Below the pieces are notes generated by a model. The model worked only from the letters and a program-made list of their open reading frames with translations, made no database searches and was not told the origin of the DNA. From Sphingomonas sp. Root710 (GTDB lineage: Bacteria; Pseudomonadota; Alphaproteobacteria; Sphingomonadales; Sphingomonadaceae): a stretch of DNA of 64,000 nt. Position 1 is the stretch's first letter. Every line of letters starts with the position of its first letter. Location of the stretch: the NCBI RefSeq assembly GCF_001429065.1, contig NZ_LMIB01000001.1:1311933-1375932 (forward strand), read 5' to 3'. The position numbers and the translations under genes are program-made. Below are positions 25,856 through 33,317 of the stretch, one piece after another.

Positions 25856-25989
25856 GACGATTCACTCCCAAAGCTGATGGCCGATATAGGTTACCAGAGG
25901 AGATTTCGAGCAACGGCGCCGAAACGGGTTAGCCTATTATTTACCATGTGCGCATAGCCTCCAATGTTCTGAACGATAGGACCGGCAAG

Positions 25990-26709
25990 ATGTTCACCCT
26001 GGAGCAGTTCGATCATTTCCTGTTCGCCTTTGACGGTGTGATCCTCGATTCTGCCGAGTTGACGGTTTCGGCCTTTGGCGAACTCTATGCGGATCATGGC
26101 GACGACGTCCGCGGCATGGTCGAAGCCTATCGGCGCGCGCATCCCGGTGAGCCGCGTCATGAGCAAGTCCGCATGCTCCACCGCACGCTCCTCGGGGAAG
26201 AACTTTCACCCGCAGAGACAAGCATGGAGTGTGACAAACTGGGCGAGATCATTCTCGACGACATGATCGATTGTCCGCTGATGCCCGATATCGCCGAAGC
26301 GCTCCAGCTTCTCAACGCCCGCGGGATCGCCGCCCATATCGTGTCGAGCATGCCGCAGGACGAGCTCCGCACGATCGTCGCCCGCAAGGGTCTCACCCGC
26401 CAATTTCGATCGGTGCTGGGCGCGCCGCTATCGCAGGGGATGAACTGCGAAGCGATCTTCGCCGCCAGCCGCGCTGACCGCGCCCGTTGCCTCTTCGTCG
26501 GCGCGACGATGGCCGACTACCGCTGTGCCACCAATGTCGGCGTCCCTTTCCTCGAAATAGGGGAATTCGCGACCGCCCCCTTCCCGTTCGGCACCCATGT
26601 CACCGAACGCCTGGGCGACCTCTTCCTTGATGTCGCAACTGCGCGACTCGGCCGCGCCTTTCCTCCGTCCGCGCCGGTTGAACTGGGCCGCCGCTTCCGC
26701 GCCGTCTGA
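25990..26709 (+). CDS. HAD-superfamily protein lacking catalytic residues
   Basis: A 239-residue protein with the beta-phosphoglucomutase-type HAD fold, but with a degraded active site. Motif I reads LFAFDGVILDS: the nucleophile Asp is Ala13 (codon GCC at 26026-26028), while the general acid Asp15 remains. Motif II SS (119-120) is acceptable. The motif III Lys is missing (GAPLSQGMNCEAIF). Motif IV is VGATMADY instead of VGDxxxD. It probably binds rather than hydrolyses phosphates. The ATG follows AGGACCGGCAAG; a GTG at 25948 is less likely. Confidence 0.8.
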   Translation: MFTLEQFDHFLFAFDGVILDSAELTVSAFGELYADHGDDVRGMVEAYRRAHPGEPRHEQVRMLHRTLLGEELSPAETSMECDKLGEIILDDMIDCPLMPDIAEALQLLNARGIAAHIVSSMPQDELRTIVARKGLTRQFRSVLGAPLSQGMNCEAIFAASRADRARCLFVGATMADYRCATNVGVPFLEIGEFATAPFPFGTHVTERLGDLFLDVATARLGRAFPPSAPVELGRRFRAV

Positions 26710-26715
26710 GCCTTC

Positions 26716-27162
26716 TCAGCGGCTCGCTTCCCCTGGGCGCAGCTTTCGGGTGGCTTTCCTGTCTTCCCGCGGGGGAACCGTGGTGATCGTAGCCGCATAT
26801 TCCGCGAACAGCACGAGCAGCCAGATCTCGACACCCCGCCATGCGCCGCTGATGATGCCGGAAAAGACGTCGAGCGCCAGGAAAACCAGCGCGACCATCC
26901 GAAACCACGCCATGCTGAACGCCGGCATGTCGGCGCGGGTCGATGCCGTGAACATCATGAAGACGCTGAACAGCCCCGCGATGATCTGCGACGTAAGGGT
27001 CGTGGCGATCCGCAACTGATCGAGGGCCGTGATGAACCAGAACAGCCGCGATACCGCATATTGGCTTTGCCGGGTGATCTGACAGAATTTGATGATGAGC
27101 GGGACGAACAACGTCTTGCCCACCCAAAGGTCTATGCCGGTCATGCTCATATTCCACGCCAT
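26716..27162 (-). CDS. membrane protein of unknown function
   Basis: About 148 residues with three to four hydrophobic helices (LWVGKTLFVPLIIKFC, LTSQIIAGLFSVFMMFT, MVALVFLALDVFSGIISG, WLLVLFAEYAATITTV) and a basic tail ending RKLRPGEASR. I do not recognise the family. Later in-frame ATGs at 27150 and 27144 are possible starts. It is convergent with the HAD gene (6-base gap) and divergent from the PEP-CTERM gene. Confidence 0.6.
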   Translation of the reverse strand: MAWNMSMTGIDLWVGKTLFVPLIIKFCQITRQSQYAVSRLFWFITALDQLRIATTLTSQIIAGLFSVFMMFTASTRADMPAFSMAWFRMVALVFLALDVFSGIISGAWRGVEIWLLVLFAEYAATITTVPPREDRKATRKLRPGEASR

Positions 27163-27283
27163 AGCAGTACTTTGGTCTAAGGCTATGCCGATCGATGTTC
27201 GTCCATTCTTCCCTTCGGCCTGAAAATCTCTAATCTCATCCGATCGGGCATGAGTGCCCGACCGTGTAACGGGGTCGTGGCGT

Positions 27284-28081
27284 ATGTTCAGAGCAGCTTC
27301 TCTCGCGCTTTGTGCGCTATTTGGTTTCACGGCCACCGCTCAATCAGCTGTGATCGTTTCGGTCGAAGCTGCCGGGGTAACCGCCCCAACCCTTTCTGGT
27401 TATGATTTCTCGGTGGCCAATCTAGACGGCGCGCCCAATGGTCTGGCGACCATGAGCTTCGCTGGTTCGCCGATCACTGGAACGACGAGCAGCGGCTTCA
27501 TCAATATCGCAAATGCCAACGTCTATGGTGGCGTCGGCGGCACCGGCCAATATGGCTCGGTCAACGGCAATCCGGCAACCATCCAGCTGTCGCAGAACGT
27601 CAACTATTTCGGCCTCTGGGGATCGGCGCTCGACGGTAACAACACGGTCGCTCTCTATAACGACTCCACCCTGCTCGGCACCTATGCCCTTCAGTCGGTC
27701 CTGCAATCTTCGTCCGGGTTCGGCAGCAGCTATTACGGCAACCCCTTTGGCGGCGGCAACGGCGGCGAATTATATGCTTTTTTCAATTTCCAGAGTGATA
27801 GCGCCTTCAATCGCGTTCAACTCATCCAGAATGGCGGCGGCGGCTTCGAGTTCGACAATCTGACCGTCGGCACCGCCGTCGTGAGCACCGCGCCCGAACC
27901 TGCGACCTGGGCCATGATGCTCCTGGGCTTCGGCGCGATCGGCTGGACCCTTAGGCATCGGCGCCCCGCTTCTGCGGCGCGGCGCGGCGCAGCGCACTCA
28001 CCCGGGCTTGAGGGTCCTAGTCCAAGCGGCGAACCATTATCGACTGTTCGACAAGCTCAGCCGTGCCAAATATCGTCATGA
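27284..28081 (+). CDS. PEPxxWA-CTERM sorted exported protein
   Basis: A 265-residue exported protein: signal peptide (ASLALCALFGFTATAQSA), a Gly/Asn/Ser-rich beta body, and a C-terminal sorting signal APEPATWAMMLLGFGAIGW followed by TLRHRR. Such proteins are processed by an exosortase-type enzyme in the membrane. Normally the chain ends within a few residues of the Arg cluster; here about 45 further residues follow and overlap the transglutaminase gene by 65 bases, so the last part may be a read-through after loss of the original stop. Confidence 0.85.
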   Translation: MFRAASLALCALFGFTATAQSAVIVSVEAAGVTAPTLSGYDFSVANLDGAPNGLATMSFAGSPITGTTSSGFINIANANVYGGVGGTGQYGSVNGNPATIQLSQNVNYFGLWGSALDGNNTVALYNDSTLLGTYALQSVLQSSSGFGSSYYGNPFGGGNGGELYAFFNFQSDSAFNRVQLIQNGGGGFEFDNLTVGTAVVSTAPEPATWAMMLLGFGAIGWTLRHRRPASAARRGAAHSPGLEGPSPSGEPLSTVRQAQPCQISS

Positions 28082-28796
28082 AGGCGATGTCCGTCGCATC
28101 GCGCCCCACCGCGATCCGCACCAGACCATCGAGCGGTGCGAGCTGCGTCGGATCGATCAGATACCAGTCGCCCGCCAGCCAGATCTCGACGACCGCGTGA
28201 AAGTCCGGCGGATCGAGGTTCCACGCATAGGCGGACACCAGCCGCGCCGGCACCCCCGCCGCGCGGGCGAAGCTCACCAGCAGATGCGCAAAGTCACGGC
28301 ATACGCCCTGCCGTGACACGAACACGTCGACCGCCGTCGTCGACGCGTCACTCGACCCCGCGCAATAATCGAGATGCTCATATATCCAGCGCGCCATCGC
28401 CATGATCTTCGCGCCATGATTGTCGCCCGGAAATTCCCGTTCGACGAACGCCTCGAACCGGTCGGCCTCGCAATAGCGGCTGGGCCAGAGATAGGGGATC
28501 ACCTCGGGCGGCAATTCACGGCGCGGCGTGATCGGCAACGCGTCGATCGATATCGGACGGCGATCTACGTCTACCTCCGCCGCATAATGTGCGTGGAAGT
28601 CGCCGCTCGCACACATCCAGGTTCGGCGGCCGATTCCATCCTCGCCATCGATCGGCCGCATCGGCCCGACGCCATCGACGGTCAGCAAGTCGCTCACCAG
28701 CAACTGATCGGGTAACTGCGCCGCCTCGATGGTCAGAAGGACATCGAGGGGTTCCGCCATGCGATATCGCAGGCTGGCATCTATCTTGAGGCGCAT
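28017..28796 (-). CDS. transglutaminase-like cysteine protease family protein
   Basis: A 259-residue protein with an N-terminal beta domain (residues 1-120) and a transglutaminase-like domain. The catalytic triad is visible: Cys in SRQGVCRDFAHLL, His in PPDFHAVVEIWL, and Asp in WYLIDPTQLAP. Relatives hydrolyse or crosslink proteins, often with unknown target. It has no signal peptide. The 3' end overlaps the convergent PEP-CTERM gene. Confidence 0.87.
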   Translation of the reverse strand: MRLKIDASLRYRMAEPLDVLLTIEAAQLPDQLLVSDLLTVDGVGPMRPIDGEDGIGRRTWMCASGDFHAHYAAEVDVDRRPISIDALPITPRRELPPEVIPYLWPSRYCEADRFEAFVEREFPGDNHGAKIMAMARWIYEHLDYCAGSSDASTTAVDVFVSRQGVCRDFAHLLVSFARAAGVPARLVSAYAWNLDPPDFHAVVEIWLAGDWYLIDPTQLAPLDGLVRIAVGRDATDIAFMTIFGTAELVEQSIMVRRLD

Positions 28797-28826
28797 GAGC
28801 GTCGCTGAATCCTGAAGGGCGTGACT

Positions 28827-28839
28827 AACCGTAACGGTT
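28827..28839. promoter_or_regulatory. perfect palindrome upstream of the SPFH gene
   Basis: AACCGT-A-ACGGTT, a perfect 13-base palindrome 121 bases before the SPFH start and 31 bases before the divergent transglutaminase start. A half-site size of 6 and odd centre are compatible with a dimeric regulator, but no protein can be assigned. Confidence 0.35.
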
Positions 28840-28959
28840 TGAAAGCCATTCGTGTCCTTGCGGAGCGTGAGGCCAGCAAGAAAGATCCGGGATGGCGGGT
28901 TTTGCTGTCATGCCGCGCGCGACACGCTATCATCCTGCTGCAACTGGGGAGAGCGAAGC

Positions 28960-29964
28960 ATGACGATCGCAGCCTTGTTATTCGCCGCCATCGCGCTGCT
29001 GGCGATAATCTTCGTCCTTTCGGCGGTCCTCGTCGTCCGGCAGGGCTATGAATATACGATCGAGCGCTTCGGGCGCTTCACCAAGACCGCGCAGCCCGGC
29101 TTCTCGCTGATCATACCTTTCATCGATCGCGTCGGCCGGCGGATCAACATGATGGAACAGGTCCTCGATATCCCGGGGCAGGAGATCATCACCAAGGACA
29201 ATGCGATGGTCGCGGTCGACGGGGTCGTCTTCTTCCAGGTGCTCGACCCGGTGAAGGCCGCCTATGAGGTATCGGATCTCTATCGCGCGCTGCTCCAACT
29301 CACCACGACCAACCTGCGCACGGTGATGGGCTCGATGGATCTGGACGAGACGCTGTCGAAGCGGGACGAGATCAACGCCCGCCTGCTCAGCGTGGTCGAT
29401 CACGCGACCGTCGCCTGGGGCGTCAAGCTCACCCGCGTCGAGCTGAAGGACATCCGCCCGCCCGCCGACATCGTCAACGCGATGGGCCGCCAGATGAAGG
29501 CCGAGCGCGAGAAACGCGCCCTGATCCTTGAATCCGAAGGTCAGCGCGCGTCCGAAATCCTCAAGGCCGAGGGGCAGAAGCAAAGCCAGATCCTCCAGGC
29601 CGAGGGCCGCCGCGAAAGTGCCTTTCGCGACGCCGAAGCCCGCGAACGCGCGGCGGAGGCCGAAGCCAACGCCACCCGCGTCGTGTCCGAAGCGATCGAG
29701 AATGGCGAGGCGCTGGCGATCAACTATTTCGTCGCGCAGAAATATGTCGAGGCGGTGAGCAAGTTCGCCACCTCGCCCAACGCCAAGACGATCCTCTTCC
29801 CGGTCGAAGCAACCCAGCTGATCGGCACGATCGGCGGCATCGGCGCGCTCGCCAAGGCCGCCCTGGGCGATGACGGCACACCGCCGCCGGCCCCCACTCG
29901 CGCCAAGGGGTCGCCACGCGCCGCCGTGAGCGTGCCGACGACTCCGCCGGATAACGCCGCATGA
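28960..29964 (+). CDS. SPFH/Band 7 (stomatin, QmcA-like) membrane protein
   Basis: A 334-residue protein with one N-terminal helix (residues 3-24), then the Band 7 domain: GYEYTIERFGRFTKTAQPG, DIPGQEIITKDNAMVAVDG, VKLTRVELKDIRPP. A long Ala/Glu/Arg-rich coiled coil follows, and a Pro-rich tail. It forms large oligomers that organise membrane microdomains and often regulates FtsH. ATG at 28960 has GGGAGAGCG upstream. It overlaps the NfeD gene by 4 bases, the standard SPFH-NfeD operon. Confidence 0.93.
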   Translation: MTIAALLFAAIALLAIIFVLSAVLVVRQGYEYTIERFGRFTKTAQPGFSLIIPFIDRVGRRINMMEQVLDIPGQEIITKDNAMVAVDGVVFFQVLDPVKAAYEVSDLYRALLQLTTTNLRTVMGSMDLDETLSKRDEINARLLSVVDHATVAWGVKLTRVELKDIRPPADIVNAMGRQMKAEREKRALILESEGQRASEILKAEGQKQSQILQAEGRRESAFRDAEARERAAEAEANATRVVSEAIENGEALAINYFVAQKYVEAVSKFATSPNAKTILFPVEATQLIGTIGGIGALAKAALGDDGTPPPAPTRAKGSPRAAVSVPTTPPDNAA

Positions 29965-30407
29965 GCGACATCATCACGCTGATCGACCTGCGCTGGGGAT
30001 GGTGGATAGCCGCCGTGATCCTAGCGGCGGCCGAGATATTCGTGCCCGGCGTCTTCCTGATCTGGCTGGCGCTCGCCGCGATCGTGACGGGCGTCGTTGC
30101 CCTGCTGTTCGATCCGCCGCTGGCGGTCGACCTCGCCGTCTTCGCGGTCGCGTCGGTGGCCTCGATCTACATCGGCGGCAACATCTACCGTCGCAGCGCC
30201 CAAACGCCCGAGCCCCTGCTCAACAACCGCGCGGCGCGGATGATCGGCATGCGGGTGACGATCTGCGAAGCTCTGATAGCGGGCCAGGGACGGGCCACCG
30301 ACGGCGATAGTTTCTGGTCGGCCAATGGGCCCGACATGCCCGTCGGCACCATTGCCACCGTGGTGGCGGTGGAAGGTAATAGTCTGGTCGTCGAATCGGC
30401 GGCCTGA
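29961..30407 (+). CDS. NfeD family protein
   Basis: A 148-residue protein with three N-terminal membrane helices (WGWWIAAVILAAAEIFVPGVFLIW and following) and a C-terminal OB-fold domain of about 60 residues (MRVTICEALIAGQGRATDGDSFW to EGNSLVVESAA). NfeD proteins work with the SPFH partner, here the gene upstream in ATGA overlap, in membrane quality control. Confidence 0.92.
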   Translation: MSDIITLIDLRWGWWIAAVILAAAEIFVPGVFLIWLALAAIVTGVVALLFDPPLAVDLAVFAVASVASIYIGGNIYRRSAQTPEPLLNNRAARMIGMRVTICEALIAGQGRATDGDSFWSANGPDMPVGTIATVVAVEGNSLVVESAA

Positions 30408-30432
30408 GCGGGTCAGGCCGCCCGCGCCCGGA

Positions 30433-30753
30433 TCAGGCGTGACCCTGTTGAAAGATCGTGGACAGATCACTTTCCTTGATCGGATCGAGGAACTGGCAGC
30501 CCGCCTCGAAATCCTTGGACCACATGATCTTGGCGCGAACCGTACCCGTATAAGGCAGCTTCAGCGTGATCATCGTCGCGGGCGGAAGGTCGCAATAGAC
30601 CTCCAGCCGCGCGCCGCGCGTCGTTATATCCACAATGCGGCACAAGGCGCGCTCAGGCATCCCGCCGGTGCCGTACCGGCTGCGGATATCCGCCGGCAGC
30701 CGCTCTTCGGCCCGGCGCGAACGCCCTATCACGGAAACTTCGGACGAAATCAT
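30433..30753 (-). CDS. PilZ domain protein
   Basis: A 106-residue single PilZ domain with RRAEERLP near residue 14 and VDITTRGARL near residue 45. The second motif has Thr where Ser is usual (DIT instead of DxS), which is tolerated in the family. It is the third PilZ gene in the window. Convergent with nfeD (25-base gap). Confidence 0.78.
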   Translation of the reverse strand: MISSEVSVIGRSRRAEERLPADIRSRYGTGGMPERALCRIVDITTRGARLEVYCDLPPATMITLKLPYTGTVRAKIMWSKDFEAGCQFLDPIKESDLSTIFQQGHA

Positions 30754-30833
30754 CGGCGGTCCCTCAATTGAGACTTATGGCTAACACGCCGTTCATTACG
30801 TTATGGTAAAGGCCATCCGGTCCTAGTTGCGAT

Positions 30834-31478
30834 TCATGTGAGTGCGGCGAGGCCCAGCACGGCGGCCTCGATCCGCCGCAAAGCCTCTGCATCCGGGGCG
30901 GCTTTCTGCCGCCGCGCCTGGATCAGCCGATCGAGCCACAGCGGCCCGAACTCGAAATGATGATCGATACAAAGACTCTCCACGGCCTTGCGGACATCGC
31001 GCCCGCAATCGTCTAGGATGGCCAGCCGCCGGTTGAGCGCGGCCTCCAGGTTCGCCGCCCGCTCGATATCGCTTGCCGTAATCGATCGGACGACGCCGCG
31101 CCCGGCCATCTCGCGATAGAGCCCGCCGCTCGGCGCAAGTTCGGCATAATGCGCCCAATATAGCTTGAACAAAATTCGCCCCGCATCGCGCAACGCCTCC
31201 GCGCTGCGCGCCGGATGGGCAAGCAGCCCGGCCAGCCAGGCGCGGCCGATCGCATCGACCGCCTGGCTATGATCACCACCGCCAATCGCTTCCACCGCTT
31301 CCTCCGCCCGGCCCTGCTGCCATAGCCTCGCCGCCTGGGGATCGAGCGCTCCCGCTCGCCGGGCGCGATGTAGCCGGAGTTCTGCGGTTCCCCGGTCGGC
31401 GCGGAGCCTCGCCGTCGCAATCAGCCGTCCCGACTTATCTCGCGCGCCCGACTTACGCTTCCTGCCCGCTCTCGCCAT
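30834..31478 (-). CDS. conserved-looking protein of unknown function
   Basis: A 214-residue, mostly helical, soluble protein. It has a very basic N-terminus (MARAGRKRKSGARDKSGRLI) that could bind nucleic acid, then Ala/Arg-rich helices with LFKLYWAHYAEL and ILDDCGRDVRKAVESLCIDHH. I do not recognise a domain. It reads divergently from an XRE regulator across 87 bases, an arrangement seen in phage-like and defence loci. Codon use is like the neighbours. The start ATG at 31478 excludes an unlikely 120-residue extension. Confidence 0.6.
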   Translation of the reverse strand: MARAGRKRKSGARDKSGRLIATARLRADRGTAELRLHRARRAGALDPQAARLWQQGRAEEAVEAIGGGDHSQAVDAIGRAWLAGLLAHPARSAEALRDAGRILFKLYWAHYAELAPSGGLYREMAGRGVVRSITASDIERAANLEAALNRRLAILDDCGRDVRKAVESLCIDHHFEFGPLWLDRLIQARRQKAAPDAEALRRIEAAVLGLAALT

Positions 31479-31565
31479 GTCGTCACCTCGCTTATCAACA
31501 AATTCGTTGCACAATTTCGCACAAGTTTTACGGGTAATCGGACAATCCCGTTTCCGGTGGACAGC

Positions 31566-32093
31566 ATGGCCCTTCCTTATGAACGCATGCGCGCTCTGCG
31601 TGCCCGCTCCGGACTGTCGATGCGCAGCTTCGCTGCCCTGCTCGGCAGTCCGCTCGACACCCGCTACGCTTATTATGAGGAAAAACGCTTCACCGGCCTG
31701 CTTCCTATCGATGCCGCGCGACAGATCGCCGCGGCGCTTCAACCTTATGGCGTCGAGCCGGCCGACGTTCTGGCGCTCGCCGGCCTGTCCCCTGCAGAGC
31801 GCGCTGGTGAAGTCTCGGCCATCGAACCGGCCGTCCAATATATCCGCCTCGATGTCGCCCTCCCTAATGCAGACGCTTTGACCCGCATGTTCGAAACCAT
31901 GCTGGAAAAGGAAGTGCCGGCGGAGCAGCGGGACGCGCTCGCGCGAAGTCTCGCTCTGCGCTTGCCAGCCGCGCTTCAGCGCGCCTCAGTGTCGCCGCCC
32001 GTTCCGGTGCGGGATGCAGCGCCGCCTCCCGCCGCAGACGTTCGGCCGCGCGCCAGGCATCATCAGCCTCGCCCGCCAGTATCGCGCATCTGA
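31566..32093 (+). CDS. XRE-type helix-turn-helix regulator
   Basis: A 175-residue regulator: N-terminal Cro/CI-type helix-turn-helix (YERMRALRARSGLSMRSFAALLG, then DTRYAYYEEKRFTGLLPI) and a middle helical part. The last 40 residues (PPVPVRDAAPPPAADVRPR and on) are low-complexity. The promoter gap of 87 bases holds repeated TTGTGC hexamers on the minus strand (TTGTGCGAAATTGTGC, within 31510-31528), possible operator half-sites. It probably controls itself and the divergent unknown gene. Confidence 0.75.
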   Translation: MALPYERMRALRARSGLSMRSFAALLGSPLDTRYAYYEEKRFTGLLPIDAARQIAAALQPYGVEPADVLALAGLSPAERAGEVSAIEPAVQYIRLDVALPNADALTRMFETMLEKEVPAEQRDALARSLALRLPAALQRASVSPPVPVRDAAPPPAADVRPRARHHQPRPPVSRI

Positions 32094-32094
32094 T

Positions 32095-32115
32095 ATCGCA
32101 TGCCGGGCATGCGAT
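32095..32115. repeat. perfect 21-base palindrome after the XRE gene
   Basis: ATCGCATGCC-G-GGCATGCGAT, a complete palindrome beginning 2 bases after the XRE stop codon. It contains two SphI-type GCATGC cores. No T run follows, so it is either a terminator stem without tail, a protein-binding site or a recombination-type site. The following 150 bases to 32262 hold no gene I can support. Confidence 0.5.
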
Positions 32116-32262
32116 CTCGCAGCCCGGAGACGCCCGGTAGGCTGGTTTCCCCATAATCCGACTCGCTGAATTGTTCCCGTTATGTTCTAACGGTCATTCC
32201 CTACAAGTCTAGGATTTTTCCTATCGCCGCTTCCAACAAACCGGCGGGCCAAGCAGCATCGA

Positions 32263-32550
32263 TTAGATAATGCGCGGAACTTCGCGAACGTGGCGATAGG
32301 GAGCACTGTCCGAAACCGGCGGAACGGACTGAGAAACCGGAACGGCGACCGACATCACATTGATCGGCAGATAAGGTTGCTGCGGCTCGTTGACGCTGAC
32401 GGACTTTATCTCGGCGGGAATTGGCGGAGCCATCATCCACGACGGCGGCGCCATCTTCGGCTGGGGCGCTGGCTCGACCAAACGAAGGAAGGGACGCTGT
32501 TGCGCCTCGACCACAGGATAGTCAGCCATGTTCAGTACTGCGTTGGCCAT
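32263..32550 (-). CDS. small Pro/Val-rich protein of unknown function
   Basis: A 95-residue frame starting MANAVLNMADYPVVEAQQRP. It is rich in Pro, Val, Ser and Met (PPSWMMAPPIPAEIK, VPVSQSVPPVSDSAP), with no signal peptide or membrane helix, so it is probably unstructured. GC at third codon positions looks coding. No recognised family. The 237-base spacer to the next gene (32551-32787) is distinctly AT-rich, with no clear promoter boxes. Confidence 0.45.
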   Translation of the reverse strand: MANAVLNMADYPVVEAQQRPFLRLVEPAPQPKMAPPSWMMAPPIPAEIKSVSVNEPQQPYLPINVMSVAVPVSQSVPPVSDSAPYRHVREVPRII

Positions 32551-32787
32551 GATGCCGTCCACCGAATCAGCGGACTATCGCGCCCGCCCCGCCTCTCTGC
32601 GCCGATATCGTGACCAAGAAAATAGGACTCACACTGAAGTTACAATTGTTGACAACGAGCGGTTTAAACGGCGCATTTTCTCGTTAAATTTTGTTACATG
32701 CCGCTATTGCCTACAATCGCTTAACCAAGATTCTGATTGACATTTGTGCAATATTCTTGTACAGCGAACGCTCATTCGGGAGCAAAG

Positions 32788-33054
32788 ATGGACCTGCCTT
32801 GCTCATTGGACGGCTCGTGTCGGGAGGTCGTCGAAATCGATGCGCTGGTGCGCGCGCTCGGTAACCTGCGCCACTGGTCGGGTACTGCGGCGTCGCGCAG
32901 CAGCTACGCAGACGATCAGGGCCGCCGCCTTTTCGCCACGGCCGGGCGGCTGCGGGAGGAAGCCTGGATCGACAGCCTGGCCGCCGCCTATCGCCTGTTC
33001 GAGATCGACGCCATCCATGACAGCTGGATCGCGGCCGGGGGGCGCCCGGCATGA
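32788..33054 (+). CDS. small protein of unknown function
   Basis: An 88-residue protein starting MDLPCSLDGSCREVVEIDAL, predicted to be helical, with a basic middle (GRRLFATAGRLREEAWIDSL) and end DSWIAAGGRPA. I do not recognise it. It overlaps the next small gene by ATGA, so the two are one translational unit. The leader contains TTGTGCAATATTCTTGTACA, which echoes the TTGTGC repeats in front of the XRE gene. Confidence 0.5.
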   Translation: MDLPCSLDGSCREVVEIDALVRALGNLRHWSGTAASRSSYADDQGRRLFATAGRLREEAWIDSLAAAYRLFEIDAIHDSWIAAGGRPA

Positions 33055-33272
33055 ATTTGAGCCATCAGCTTGCCGAACTTCTCGCGGGTATCGAACGGGC
33101 CGATGCGCAAGCGCGCGGCCATGACGGGGCGAACGGCGACCGAGACCATCACGCTGAAGCCGCGCAACGCGCGGACGAAGCCGCCGAAGCCGGACGTAAA
33201 GCAGCGCGCACCCTGATCGAGGGTGCCTTTCCCGGCATCAGCTGGTCAATGATCGAGCGCGCATCTCTCTAA
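33051..33272 (+). CDS. small charged protein of unknown function
   Basis: A 73-residue, highly charged helical protein (HQLAELLAGIERADAQARG, then a DGANGDRDHHAEAAQRADEA stretch) ending EGAFPGISWSMIERASL. It starts within the stop of the preceding gene (ATGA). The His/Asp/Glu-rich centre could bind metal or be a coiled coil. No family recognised. Confidence 0.5.
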   Translation: MNLSHQLAELLAGIERADAQARGHDGANGDRDHHAEAAQRADEAAEAGRKAARTLIEGAFPGISWSMIERASL

Positions 33273-33317
33273 ACTGCCGACAAATCATTTACATTACTCG
33301 ATAAGTATCTGTAAGAT

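Noticed and set aside
28820-28860. possible SigF-type promoter at GTAACGG before the SPFH gene
   Set aside because: The bases at 16-base spacing read TGTC, not CGAA or CGTA; GTAAC here belongs to a palindrome.
31864-32154. 96-residue minus-strand frame with CEIACPACDIRCAI-like cysteines
   Set aside because: Overlaps most of the 3' half of the XRE gene and the palindrome; the Cys pattern arises from the palindrome's repeats. Kept out, though the low-complexity XRE tail makes it not impossible.
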